NCBI GenBank assembly: GCA_037176845.1 | Contig: JAYKXP010000124.1 | Coordinates: forward strand, 62,001 to 126,000 | Direction: 5' to 3' | From: Paramarasmius palmivorus | Lineage: Eukaryota > Basidiomycota > Agaricomycetes > Agaricales > Marasmiaceae | DNA length: 64,000 nucleotides | Part shown: one piece after another, positions 23,717 to 35,748 of the stretch | Position numbering within the stretch: position 1 is the first letter of the stretch | Layout of the letters: each line of letters begins with the position of its first letter | Notes under the pieces: generated by a model | Database searches by the model: none | The model's input: only the letters and a program-made list of their open reading frames with translations | What the model was told of the DNA's origin: nothing | Program-made: the position numbers and the translations under genes

Positions 23717-25086
23717 TCACGCCGTATCATGATCATAATATGAACGACCATCCCCATGACTGTATGACGGTAGAGTTGCAGAACGAGAATTCGACCTCCC
23801 CAAACCAACGGTACTCCCTTCATACTCAGGTGGAAAGGCTTGTTCTCGCAGCACCGCGTTTTCCCTCGCGAGCACATCAATTCTATCATACAGTTCCGCC
23901 CGGGAAGGTACAACACTGGGTTGCGCCAGAGAAGTCGAAGGCACGACTGAGATATCATCCATTAATTGTCGAACTTGCATACTATCGGCAATAGGCGTGT
24001 GTGACGACGACGACGACGAAATTGGTGATTGAGCCGGTGTCTCAACTTGCATTTGTTTTGTGTTTCGACGTGATTTGGAGTCAGTGTCAAGAGTTGTTGT
24101 GAACGGTTCAACATGGCTAATCAGTATTTCTGTAGTAAAACATTTAGTTGTTGGTCAACGTAAACCGGACTTGTAGCACCTTGCTTGTTTTTATTGGCTC
24201 TCCGAACCTTGTTCAATCGGAAGACCAGAATCCCTGCGGTTACTAGGAGGGCTACTGCACCAACAGTTCCACCGATGATAGGTCCGATACGAGAGGATTT
24301 GGGATTGGACGAAGTCAACTCTATAGATCTATGTGAGTACTAGTACCAGTTATGTTGTGTTTACAAGACCCACCAGCTTCAGATTCACGCTGTGCGATCT
24401 GAGGATTGAAAGTATTATTGGACTGCCTCTGCACATGTCCATCAATCATCAGTACACACACTGCTGTCTAAAACGAAGTGAAAGCGTACTTACAACATCC
24501 AAGTATGCCCAGGATGGTATCCTTGTTTCGGATGGTACATCACGCGGAAAACTTCCTCGAGTTAGGACCATCATTCCTAGTAAATTAGACGTGCACACTT
24601 ACGACATGTAACTTTCTGTGCAATTTTCAGTGAATTGAGTCCAATTCCTCCAATTCCTTGACTGACAGTTGCTGCAAGCACTGAGAGCAGAATAGAAGAC
24701 GGAGCTGCAGCGACATATGTTGTTTTCTCCTAGTGGAAGCCCCTCATAAACATTGCCAGTGTTGGGCAAAGGAGGGATCCCAAAAGCTATGGAGTACGAA
24801 TTCAAATTTCATCAGTATTACACGTCGACTTTTAAGGACGAATTACTCACGACCGCCGATGCATGTTCCGCCTAGATAACTTGCTAACTGACAAGGTGAC
24901 TGATTGAGGGAGTTGAAGCTCTAACACACAAGCAGATAGGTCAGGACCTGTTCAATAAACGGAATGGGTGTAACTTACCCATTCAAACCCTGCGTTACAC
25001 GTCGCTACAACGGGAACTTGCCCCTGTGCAGTGATCACAAATATTCCAAACCATAGCGCAAATGCTAACAATTTGAAGGGCACCAT
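23717..25086 (-). CDS. Secreted/single-pass membrane protein with cytoplasmic coiled coil, copy 1
   Basis: Model: complement(join(23717..24129, 24180..24320, 24374..24428, 24494..24551, 24603..24786, 24851..24920, 24979..25086)), 342 residues. A signal peptide (1 to about 22) is followed by a Cys-containing ectodomain with family landmarks CNAGFEW, FNSLNQSPCQLASYLGG, a Cys-rich CRCSSVFYSALSACSNC and IPSWAYLDV (about residue 132-140). A transmembrane helix spans about 172-192 after IGPIIGG. The cytoplasmic part is Ser-rich and ends in a short leucine-zipper-like helix (LYDRIDVLARENAVLREQ) and PPEYEG. This layout is common in mushrooms as lineage-specific surface proteins; function unknown, with a sensor or adhesion role only inferred. 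The acceptor of the fourth exon was chosen because it keeps both paralogues in frame and gives a normal 51-bp intron. It is a duplicate of 29309-30763, including the 3' flank. Confidence 0.82.
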
Positions 25087-26526
25087 GAACATCACGGTGG
25101 CGAGGAAGTCGTGGCCTATATCGATCATGGTCAGCCGAGTCGTAGAGCAGGGTGGAAAGAAAGAAAGAGACTGCTGCGCAAGTGAATCACGGAAGAAGAA
25201 ATCTCGTGAGTTTCTGCATTCCGAGCATCATTAACAATCATATCAAGCATACTGCATGGAAGTCGCTGGATGACATTCAGGTTGCTTCTACCGCCGAAAT
25301 ACTGTTTGTGGTGGTTTCCAACGATTGATATGCCCCACTATTCAATTAGACTACACAATAGTTTAGAATAAGAAATTACTCAACTGCGCCCAACGTTACG
25401 ACTCATTCAATGCCACCTTTGCGATTCGAATTGCAAGCCGAAGAAATCGTGTCCTACATAAAGAGAGACAAAAAAGCGCGCGCTATGCTTCTGTCAAGCT
25501 TCTATTCAACTTCCCTTCAGCTTGCCATGGCCGCCAGCGGAAATTTTCTGCCGGAGAAGAGCTGATTAACCCCGATTATCGCAGATTATCGATGTCGGAC
25601 TTCTGAAGATTAGCGCCCGACTCTTATGAAACTGTCTTGAGGGCCGGGCAAAGTTCTAAGGCATGACAGGGCATAACTCGCTAACCATTCCGGCTTCCGA
25701 TAGGAAGTCTCTCAAGCTTGAGCTCTCCCAAAGCTCGCCTTATCTCGGAATGAGACATCCGAGTCGATACTTGCCGTCACTGTACCTAAAAATGTCAAAA
25801 AAAAGTATCATATCTTGTTTTGCTGGAGGCTGGCCAGGAGGTATGAGCTGTATGATGCAGAAAAAATGACGTTGAAAGGGACGTGGTGAATTGGCAAAAA
25901 AGAGCAAGAGAGAGAAGGGCGAGAGGAAGTCCTGGAGATGGATCATGGCAGACGGCAAAGACGCGACTAGTCACTGTCAGGCTTGTCGTGACTAGTTGCG
26001 TCATCCTACCACGTGGCTATTAAAGGGGTCAATGCTGTGTTTACAACGACACCTTTCCTCCTCGTACTCATCCAGTCTACCTAATTACAATCTAGTCAGG
26101 ACAAAACCACCCAAGTATCGACAGCCTCGTAACCTTACATGACCCAGGATCCAAGGGCCGTTAATGTATTTCATCGAACATTCCGAGGCATGGAACATAC
26201 CTTCAATTCTATGCCAATGCCAGTGATAGCCTTGATAGCGTTTTGCTCGTCTGACAGAAATGTCAAGATCATGTGGCAAGTAGTAGGTAAGTCTAGTATC
26301 TTTCTGCCTCGCCGAACTGACACGCTCATGAAGCTTTCTGTGTTTCACGGGACCGAGTCGCTATATTGCGTTCGTCGGAATCCTTGAATTCCTTGTGTAG
26401 ATTGTGAGGATAGAAAGCTAGTATACGTAGAGTGAGTCTTATACTGTGGCCAACATATCACTGCGGTTCCCTCCGAACCTGAGCAGGACCTTTAAGTTTG
26501 GAAAACGGGGACACGAAAACGTAGCA
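25087..26526. other. Intergenic, nothing recognised
   Basis: It holds the upstream region of membrane-protein copy 1; about 25087-25170 is shared with the upstream region of copy 2, showing that the duplication includes the promoter. A short match to 23160-23200 lies at 26046-26090. No convincing gene. Confidence 0.45.
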
Positions 26527-28701
26527 TCAGAATTCATAATCATCCAGCGGAAGCCAAATGTCTGATCCGAATGCAGAAGAGCAAAACCCAGCGCCTTTCA
26601 ATTCCATACGCAGGTAGTCGCCACCAGGAAGTGGTTCCGCCAATTTTCCCTCGCCAAGCTGTAGCCAGGTGAATGCGAAATCAATAAAAACAACAGCAAA
26701 CTCTGTGTCGGTTTCCTTTCCAGGGATAGATCGCAGGAGGATCTGACCTAGATGCCAGTCCCCTTGCTTGATACCAGCAAACTGAATAGCTTGGAGACCT
26801 CGCCGAATGTGACTCACCTAAAAAAATAGTCAGTGAGGAATGAGATGAGAGATGTGACTCAGACATACGATATTGAGCTGAACACTTTCCGGCCAGTCTT
26901 GCGGAGTGAACGATGATAACGCGGAGCCTATGATCGCTTCGAGAAGAAGTCCATAGACTTTCCTTCCGTCCGGCAACTTGAACTAGATATCTGTGAGAAG
27001 ACTTCAGGCTCTGAAGGACGACCGACTTACTTGGTGGAAACCATAAACATGCGGTAGCAGTGTACCTTGCAAGTACTCTAGGCGTTCATATACCGCCTTT
27101 TCCCTCCGCATCATGTCCACAGCGAAATTCAGGCCGAGTAACCGTTCTTGAGGTTCAGAAAACTCATACTCCTCGCGGCAATCTGTGGGAGATGGAATGG
27201 GAAAGAGTGTCTCGTCAAAGAGTTTCAGGCAGACCATCACAGTCTTTGCCGTGTTACCCTCGGTGTCTGTCCACTCCAGGTTACCAAAACAGACTTGCGA
27301 AAACTTGTCACATCCTGAACGAACAACCGTCGAAATTCTGAAGCGCAGGGTTGCTACCTGTCGGCGAGCGAGTGCGAGTGCCATATCAACATCCAACATC
27401 CGCTCTCGTGGTTCCTTCATGATGCATTCGATTCTCTCTGATGGGGGTTTCTCCAAAGGCAACGTGAAACGTAGCTGGATCTCCTTCCGCGAAAACGCAT
27501 CCACATCAACTTGGAGTATATCTTCAACCTGCAAAAGTCAAGACATCGTTTCCCTCGTAGCTGCTTGCTTCCATTGGAGAAATGAAATGAGGTCAGGCAA
27601 GTGGCGTTGCATCGTGTACAAATCGAAATCAGAGAAACACTTTGGCGGTTCGTTGACTGCGACATGCGGGCCTTTCAGCGATGGTTCGATAGATAGCGCT
27701 CCTTGTACCGGTCGAAATGGTACCTGAGTCCCGATAGCAAAAGGTGTCGAGGAGGATCGGCTGAGTACTGCCCCAAGAATACTGCGGAGTGGGGTCTGCT
27801 CGTTGATATCGAAAGTATTGAAGGAAACGAAGACTTTCTGAAGAACTGCCTCGGGGAAAATCCCCTCGATGACCGCAACGCGGTACTCGTCAGTGAGTAA
27901 AAGATACCGAACCTTATCGGTCTCCAAAATATCTCGGAGACGAGGAATCAAAGGCAGAATCTTTGGGCACTTTAAGGAGTAATCACTGTCCTTTATGGCA
28001 TCGGTCTGGTCGGGGAATAACAAAGCATGCCAGCAGATCGTGCCCGGTGCCTGTCATAAAAAAAGAATTAACCATCTTTGTTTCATCTCTGAAAATGACA
28101 TACCACAAACAAAACATAGGCCAAGGCTTCTACACTTGTTTCTGAGCCCGATGAGTCAGCTCTGAGGATCTTGTAACCAGGTGCATCTACAGCTATAGTA
28201 TGTGACCTAGATTAGAACACATTTGGCGGACCATTTCGATAGAAGAAGTACCGTGTAACGCATCTATCTCATACCAGACCTCGGATTCTGAAGACCAAAC
28301 ACCCTCAGGGGACCAGAAATATTTTCTGGCTACTTCCAAAACAGGCTCAACATATTTCGCTGCCAAAGAATCGCTTTCATCGCAACAGTCAGCCATCTTA
28401 AAAATATCGAGAAAAATATAAGGACGTACTTGTTGCCTATAACTGGCATCGGTAGTCTATAGTACCGTAGACGAGCCATTGCCCTACGAAATCTCATCAC
28501 TTCCTCAGAACGAAGCGTTTTGCAATTGCCGTCTTGGCATTTATTAATACCACCGGGATAGCCTTCTACCTCGACAGGAATGTCTCCACATAGCTTGCAA
28601 GGACCCAGAATGTCCCTATCCCGACTCGGACTTTGTGGACATGGGAGTATATGTTCGGTGATGATTTTGTGGACTGATTTTGAGGTTAGAGAAGAAGACA
28701 T
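26527..28701 (-). pseudogene. Kinase-like protein, paralogue A, broken by an in-frame TGA
   Basis: Model: complement(join(26527..26817, 26869..26982, 27031..28050, 28104..28186, 28252..28373, 28430..28701)), 633 sense codons plus stop, exactly the length of intact paralogue C, with all introns at the same places. Codon 330 (27538-27540) is TGA in frame; no GT-AG intron of usable size removes it, and the frame continues without change on both sides. The protein has an N-terminal CKLC plus later Cys residues that could bind zinc, then a middle domain with FTMQRHLP-like (here YTMQRHLP) and a C-terminal kinase-like fold (CLKLFDE lysine, QGDWHLGQIL catalytic loop, FIDFAFT). One point mutation separates it from a working gene; sequencing error or stop read-through are alternatives. 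Neighbours on both sides are the two membrane-protein paralogues on the same strand. Confidence 0.8.
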
Positions 28702-29308
28702 GTTATGTTAGGGGCGATTAAGGTGTTTAGAGCTGATGATGGTAAAAGGCAAGGTCGACGCGTGTGAATTTGAAACATTTCGAGAATATCTTATCTTATC
28801 TATCACTTACAAGCTTTTAATTGCATTTTTCGCCTTCATATATTTGTACGGCTAGATAACATCAACATCTTTGAATGCTTGGGTCCCTGATTCATTTCGC
28901 CACTGGTGTAAGTACTAAGGAGCGAATGACGCTGCGAAGACCTGTGCGTACTACGAATTAAGCGCTCAAAGGTGTTGCACGGAGTCCGCTCTGCGTAACT
29001 GGCACTGCTGTTTATCATGTTGGAAGTCATTTCATAATTCATTGAACGACAGTGGCGGCGTCCAGAGCGGAGGTCTATTGTGTCCATTGCTGGGAACCTG
29101 AAGGTAACTCGAACTCGAAGAGATGTCGGATCCGTTGTCCGAGACGGTCCGCCAGGACAGTGATAATGAGCTCAAATTCGGTCGCATGCACATAAATCAT
29201 AAATACATCGATGGAACTGTAGTGTCATAAGTCGGTGACTAAGATATGATACTCGAGTATTTTCAGCGTCAGGATACCATTCCCACTTAAAACTGCTATT
29301 CACCTTCC
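28702..29308. other. Intergenic, 3' flank shared with membrane-protein copy 1
   Basis: From about 29165 the sequence matches the 3' flank of copy 1 (about 23580 on; CTCAAATTCGGTCGCATGCA in both). The left part is the upstream region of kinase-like gene A. No gene is seen. Confidence 0.5.
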
Positions 29309-30763
29309 TCACGCCGCCGCGTGGTGATCGTAATGCGAGTGACCATCTCCATGACTGTATGATGGCAAAGTCGCCAAGCGAGAATTAGACCTCCCAAAAT
29401 CAACGGTACTTCCTTCATACTCAGGTGGAAGGGCTTGTTCTCGCAGTACTGCGTTCTCCCTCGCGAGCACGTTGATTCTATCATACAGTTCCTCCCGGGA
29501 AGGTGCGATGTTGGGTTGCGCCGGATAAGTCGAAGGCACCACTGAAATACCGTCCATTAATTGTCGAACTTGCATGTCGGCAATAGGAGCGTGGGACGAC
29601 GACAAAAGTGGTTTTTGAACCAAAGTCTCAACTTGCCCAAGCAGCATTTGTTTTTTGTTCGAGCGTGAACCGGAGTCAGTGTCAAGAGCTGTTGTAAACG
29701 GCTCAACATGGCTAATTAGTATCTCTGTAGTAAGACAGTTAGTTGTTGGTCAACGTGAAACGGGCTTGCAGCACCTTGCTTGTTTTTATTGGCTCTCCGA
29801 GTCTTGTTCAAGCGAAAGACTAGAAGCCCTGCGATCAAGAGGGCTATTACACTAGCAATGATTCCGCCAATGATGGGTCCAATGCGAAGACGAGATGATG
29901 GGGGCGAATATAAAGATAGGGATGAAGATGAAGATGTAGGGCTAGATGAATTAGTCGATTCCGTCTGTGAGCTTTGACTTGGGGAACCCGTGGATTCAGG
30001 TTTGCCTATGAATCTGCGTGAGTACTAGCAGTTATTCTTTGTTTAAAAGACCTACCAGCTTCGGAATCACGCTGTGCCTGCTGGGGATCAAAAGTATGGT
30101 TGGATTGCCGCTGCAGATGTTTATCGATCATCAGCGCACGCACTGCTGTTTAGAAACGAGATAAAGACATTCTTACAACATCCAAGTACGCCCAGGAAGG
30201 TATCTTGGTTTCGGATGGTATATCATGCGGAAAGCTTCTTTGAGTTGGATACATCATTCCTAGCAAATGAGATATGCACACTTACTACATGTAGATTGTC
30301 ATGCACTTTTCAGTGAAATCCGCCAGCCCTTTCCACTTCCTCGATTGACAATCGCTACAAGCACTCAGAACGGAATAGAAGACAGAGCTGCAGCGACATG
30401 TGTTGTTTTCTCCTAGTGAAACACCATTATAAAAAGATGAGTTGTTGGGTAAAGGAGGGATCCCAAACGCTACAGGTTGCCAATTCCATCAGCATTACAC
30501 GTCGACTTTTAAGGACGAATTACTCACGACCGCCAATGCACGTTCCGCCTAGATAATTTGCTAACTGACAAGGCGATTGATTGAGGGAGTTGAAACTCTA
30601 ACATACAAGCAAATAAGTCAGATCCTATTCAGTAAACGGAATGAGTGCAACTCACCCATTCAAACCCTGCGTTGCACGTCGCTACAACGGGAGCTTGACC
30701 CTGTGCAGTGATCGGAAGTGTCCAGAAATATAATCCAAGTGCTGAAAATTTGAAGGGCACCAT
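29309..30763 (-). CDS. Secreted/single-pass membrane protein with cytoplasmic coiled coil, copy 2
   Basis: Model: complement(join(29309..29724, 29775..30005, 30056..30110, 30177..30234, 30286..30469, 30528..30597, 30656..30763)), 373 residues. Exon lengths equal those of copy 1 except exon 6, which is 90 nt longer, and the last exon, 3 nt longer. It has a signal peptide, CNAGFEW, FNSLNQSPCQLANYLGG, CRCSSVFYSVLSACSDC and IPSWAYLDV as in copy 1. The extra residues (about 160-195) form a Ser/Thr-rich stalk just outside the transmembrane helix (about 202-222), so this copy probably holds its ectodomain further from the membrane. The cytoplasmic part keeps LYDRINVLARENAVLREQ and PPEYEG and ends in a His-rich tail. 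Splicing from 30285 to the AG at 30235 avoids an apparent stop at the exon 3-4 junction. Function is unknown. Confidence 0.82.
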
Positions 30764-32277
30764 AAACGTACGGACGAAGAGGAAGTCGTGGCCAATATCG
30801 ATCATGGTCACCAGAGTCGCGGACTGCAGGGTGGAACGAAAGGAAGAAAGAAACTGGCTATGCGACTGGAATGTGGATTCTCCGGTGATATGGTCCAAAA
30901 TATAAATCGCGTATCTAGACGAATATTCTTGCCTTCAACAAGTTTAATACACTTGATAAGGGAAACAAGAGCACTAGTGTGAGCCCGAGCAGCTAGTGAA
31001 AGCGGACTTAGGCTCTAACAAAGAGTCACTAGTTGTCTATACGCTTGTTCATGGATCGTATGATCAGGCTATGGTAACTGGGGACTTAGCCATGCATACT
31101 AGACGTGTCTGAAAACTGTAGGACTGTCTATACTAGAAAGACAGTTGTCGTGTCATCTATAGAAATGCTATGGAATTGGCTATAGACTTCTTATGAGGCT
31201 ATACAACTGATCTGGAAGAGTTGTTGCGACTAGAGACCTTGAATAATGTCTGCGACCAAGGGGATTCGAACTTGGCACAGAATAGACGCATAGGCGTAGA
31301 GACACATTGTTGACTGACCAGTCTAGACGCTGGCAGGATATGATGGAAAGAGGATCTTCCGCTCTAGGAGGAAGCGCGCGTGTTGCAGCTTGGATTAATC
31401 CGAAGCTCTCAGCATAGCTTAGTAAAATCGATGAGATCCGAAGCTAGACGGCCGAAGATCGACTTGATAAGCAAGCAAGGTTTTAGGGTTTTACGCTAGC
31501 CGCTTACTACAAGCGAGTTACTTGCCCAGGACATTTCGGACTCATCGCCGAAAGGTGTAGATCCGAAACCAACCAGAGAAATATATCTCAGAGGAGAGAC
31601 CGTACCTTTCCCCTGGCTAGACGAAGTGCTAGCTAGGAATGGTGATAGAATTACGCATTCTTGAACCTAGAAGAATATAGAAGAATAGACTCTAAGGGAG
31701 GGACTCGAAGGGAAGATGTCTAGGCAGTTCCTGACGATATCCGATACCAAGGAGAGCCGTCTCCGCTCAACAGCTATGTACCATGCGGTCTAGCAAGAGT
31801 GAGTCAGCGCAAGGAAGAAGGATAGTCCACCGAGCGATTTCCGACGTGGAGCTAGCCAAATATTTGGAACTGCTTTCAGGACCAAAATGCGAATAAACCC
31901 AGAATATGGACGAAAGATCGTCTAAAAAGAATATTTCATTTCCTTCTTAAGTAGTTCTATACCTTGTATGGGCAGCGAGCCATCGGAATCATAGCTAGGA
32001 GTATGTATCTGTAGATTATGGGTAAATAGGACAGCTAGAGGGTATATAAGCTGGCCCATTTCGATACGAAAAGGCAAGCAAGTAGATCCCCCCACTGTCA
32101 GATAGCACAGAGCAATCAACGACTTTGGAACTTGACTTCAGAGAATATTTAAGAATATACCCCACCTGACACAGAGTCAGTGATTTGCTACTTGTATAGC
32201 TGTGATAAGCGTACAGTAGTCTCTTGAATAGAACGTACTGAGTTGCGTCTAGACGGGATTTGACTTGACCACCGAGG

Positions 32278-32460
32278 TTTGGAGTACTAGGGACTCCCAC
32301 CTAAGTTGAGGTACTGAGGACAGAGGGCCTCCTACCTAAGTTTGAGATATAGAGGACAGAGGGCCTCCTTATCTATTGTAACTGAAGTATTGTGGACAGA
32401 GGGCCACCTTACTTATTGTTTTGGCACTGAGGACTGAGGGCCTCCCATTGCCATATATTG
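32278..32460. repeat. Degenerate minisatellite, four to five units of about 38 bp
   Basis: The core GGACAGAGGGCCTCC or a close variant recurs near 32317, 32354, 32393 and 32431, with a decayed first unit before it. Spacers are T/A-rich and diverged, so the array is old. Confidence 0.7.
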
Positions 32461-33282
32461 GTCATTGTTGAACTTGTTTGGAATCGATCCAGTTTGGATA
32501 TTGAAGAGGCTAGCTGCACTTGGGCACTATCCTGTTGCATTTTGTTGATTTCTTTGTTCGTTGGATACGAATATACACCTTATACCTTTCTCTATACCAC
32601 GCACCTTTGTTGTTCGTTGGTCTAGATCGAGTACTAGAGTGTCTATAGCGATAATACATCGTTTCTTGATCTTACTACCGTGCGGAACCTTTGCCAACGC
32701 CGAGCCATCCTTGCACAAAAGAGGTTGAGTTGTGTTTAGTTGTCTCTAGACGGCCTTGCACCAATTGAACCCATTCACCGGTTAAAATCAGACCTAGATA
32801 CCAGACATTGGAGACGGGGTGGCTGCCATCTGTGCACTTGATGATGGTCCTGCTGTTCGACACACAAAACAAAACTCAACCCAACAGCAGATCCTCAGTA
32901 TGGAGTTTTGATTTGGTTACGAATTGGTCGGTAACTTTGGTAAGGTCCCTTTCGCAAAGCCGTATTCGTACGAGAAGATGCATGGTATGCAGCCAGCGGT
33001 TCTAATCATTGAACTTCCTTGCTTGGCCATCGGAAGAGAAGGAAAGAGGTTGTTGATGACACCAAAGATTGGCGCTTGATTATGAAACTGTTGATCACGA
33101 TGTATCAAGGCGTGACTCGGCAACCATTCTGGTTCCGGTTTTTGAGTTTTAGCTCCCTCGTCGGTCATCGACAAAGGGCTGTTCGAAATCCATCGCAGTT
33201 GTGGGTTTTTTATGTTGTATTTCCTTCTCAATACTCATAAGCGCAGTTCTTCCCCCGTCCGGAGTAGGGACATGTCCGCTAA

Positions 33283-33710
33283 CCGCTGTTCAGTCTCTTT
33301 CGCCCGACCTCTCGTCCAATCCAATATGGTGATTCATAAAGCAAGCTGCAGTGCATCCGAAGCGGAGAATGTAGGAACTGGCCCGAAAGAAGTAGATGGA
33401 TACTGGCAGCACCCACACCTGTTCGCGAAGACCTCATACTCATCCAGACGCTACCATTCCCCCTTCACCACCAATGTCCTTTCTTAGTCGACGAGACCTC
33501 CATTCCCCAAGTATCGAAACGGATCATCAGCAGTGAATTCATATGCATCATCAGCATTCCCTTTTACATTACGATGGTCAATCTTCATCGTGTACCAGAG
33601 ATGCTCAGCTGTGCTTCGATGGTACTGCGTTACCCGTCATCGCTTTCTCGAGCGTTCGTAAAGGCGCGTTTCCCCATATCAGACCTGTCAATGGGCGGCT
33701 CGGATTCAAG
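33283..33710 (+). repeat. Dispersed repeat fragment, copy 2
   Basis: Homologous to 23255-23480, but the two matching parts are separated by about 230 extra bases (roughly 33440-33675). Frames that are open in copy 1 are broken here. Confidence 0.5.
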
Positions 33711-34656
33711 AGAGCGAGCGAAGGAAAATAGGCAAAGCTCGTGGCCTGTGGGAGGAGGAAGCGAAGGTATCAAGAAGGAATTGTAGGTTCGACACAATGA
33801 CTACCCAACGCATTGTTATTCTGACATCTTTATCCTTTTCTAGTTGTGTGTAATAAGATCTCTACCCCACCCTTTCCGTACCAGGAATCATCGCTATAGT
33901 GATGGTTTACGCTAGCGCTATTTCATTGGGAAAAGCTCTCAGTCCTCCAAGGGTATGAGTAGCAACTATTACTCCTCGACGACTCTCACAAATACATCAG
34001 TCCAACTCCCAACGCATCCTGATGATCCTCGTTCCTTTGTCGTCCCTTCCATCCTGATTACGTCAGCAACACGAAAACCCACCTATCGTCGATTTTACAC
34101 TCACTCCCGCATTCACTCTCTCACCGACGATCACAAGAGCTCGAGTATACCTTCTTGCTGCAGCTCCGTCGGCAGTAAAGCGTAATGGCTCTCAGGTGAC
34201 TGGAGAGTTCTCAGCATCGGATCTGTACCCACTGCATCGTACCGCCGACGGACAGGCATCTTTCGTTCGCTGTATCACCAAGAAACAACTTCATTGCATC
34301 ATTAGAACCCGGGACTAGGAGCTTGCGCGTTTGGCTTGTCCACGTCGCTACCCCAACTCTATAACCTCCATCAGACTCGGATGGCATTCTTTCCCTGTTC
34401 ACTTTCTGTTCAGTGTTCTTTAAAGACATATTCTTAACAGGAGTACAGGTAGTCACCAATAAAGTCATTATTTGTAACACTATCCCTGTGCTCTAATCAA
34501 CATCCGTCGTAAAACACGGGCTATCGAACACTCCAACTCGACGCTTGGAATAGACGACAGAGCTCTTTCGAAGGTCATTTTGTGTGCCTCGTTTTCGGAG
34601 TCGGACGGACCGCTGTATGCCGTAAAAACCGCGAACACGTGAACCTTGAATGAGGA

Positions 34657-34663
34657 TATAAAT
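34657..34663 (+). promoter_or_regulatory. TATA box of kinase-like gene B
   Basis: TATAAAT, 45 bases before the start codon at 34702. Confidence 0.5.
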
Positions 34664-35741
34664 TCGCACGCGACCTGAGTTGTCCCCAACATCCATCAGT
34701 CATGGTTCCATACTTCGACTCTTCAATTTATCAGGCCTTCCTTGAGCATGCTCAGTTGGTTCCTGAGACAAGCCACTCGGACGAACCCTGTAACTACTGT
34801 TCTGCTGATCCCCTTAAACTCGACGATGGGTCTATTCTTCGCAAATGCCAAGACGAGAATGTCATTAGAAAGAGAGATGTTGAATCCTTTCGCGCGGCAA
34901 TGGCAACATTACGTTTTCGCACCGTTCACATCCCTCGTTGCACCTCTCCGTCAGTCTCAGGCATTGCTTCTCGGTCTACGAATTACTAATTTCTATTTCG
35001 ACAGCGACGACTTCGAAACAAAGTATATCATTCCAGTCATCACTTTCGCAAAGCAGTACATCTTTTCTTCGTGCCAGATACGTTACGAGCTTGGATCATC
35101 TGAAGGTACGTGAAAACACGGACAAAAAACCAAGGATTGGAAGCTAATCTGTCTTAAGACTGCGACATCGCGCAGGTAATAATATGGACGTCGGAAGATG
35201 ACTGGGTATCGCAAAAGGCCTTGATGGGGTTATTATTAGTGGTAAGTCTATGATCTTGATCTAAAGCATTCTCTTAACGAGACTCGTAGCCTCCTGGTAC
35301 CGTATGCTGGTCGGATTTCCTCTTCGATTTTGAAGGTGGACGAAGTAACACATTTCAGTGTCCTAAGAATTTCGCCTTGCTTCAGAAAGCCCGGAGCATG
35401 TGGAACGGAGGTTCCGTCAAATACGTTGTAATGAGCGATGAGCACTCCGCTTGCATCTTCTACAAGTTCAGCCACCGGTCCGGTCGTTCCATTTTTATAG
35501 GATTCGACCATATGAAGCTCAGCAAAAAGATGTCTCTTCGCTGCGTTATTGGCGCAGTCCTTAACACTGTCGCTCCCCAAAGCTATCGTCCTGAAGCAGT
35601 GGAATCTTCATATGAAGGTGCTTTGAACAACACATTCAATGCTGCCGACTCTCCTATTGCCGTCAACAGCCATCCGGCCCAATTCTCCGATTTCGATATG
35701 TTCACAATGCAACGGCATTTGCCCGATGCACTTGCATTCCT

Positions 35742-35748
35742 TGATTGG
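35742..35748 (+). repeat. 7-bp target-site duplication, left copy
   Basis: TGATTGG directly before the element, repeated at 38380-38386 directly after it. An eighth base differs (T versus G). Confidence 0.75.

Larger units (their letters stand above)
30764..34701. other. Long gene-free stretch rich in degenerate repeats
   Basis: About 30960-32720 has no coding frame and an unusual word use (many CTAG and TCTAGAC). Its left end (TGTGAGCCCGAGCAGCTAG) looks like the start of a retrotransposon LTR, but no matching end, target duplication or polyprotein was found. It contains a tRNA-like segment (31255-31335) and a minisatellite (32278-32460). About 33283-33710 is the second copy of the dispersed repeat. 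The last 500 bases are the promoter of kinase-like gene B. Confidence 0.4.

Noticed and set aside
30235..30285. Premature stop in membrane-protein copy 2 at the exon 3-4 junction
   Set aside because: It appears only if a wrong acceptor is used; the AG at 30235 gives a 51-bp intron and an in-frame exon matching copy 1.
31255..31335. Functional tRNA gene
   Set aside because: Box-like sequences are present, but the acceptor, anticodon and T arms do not pair properly.
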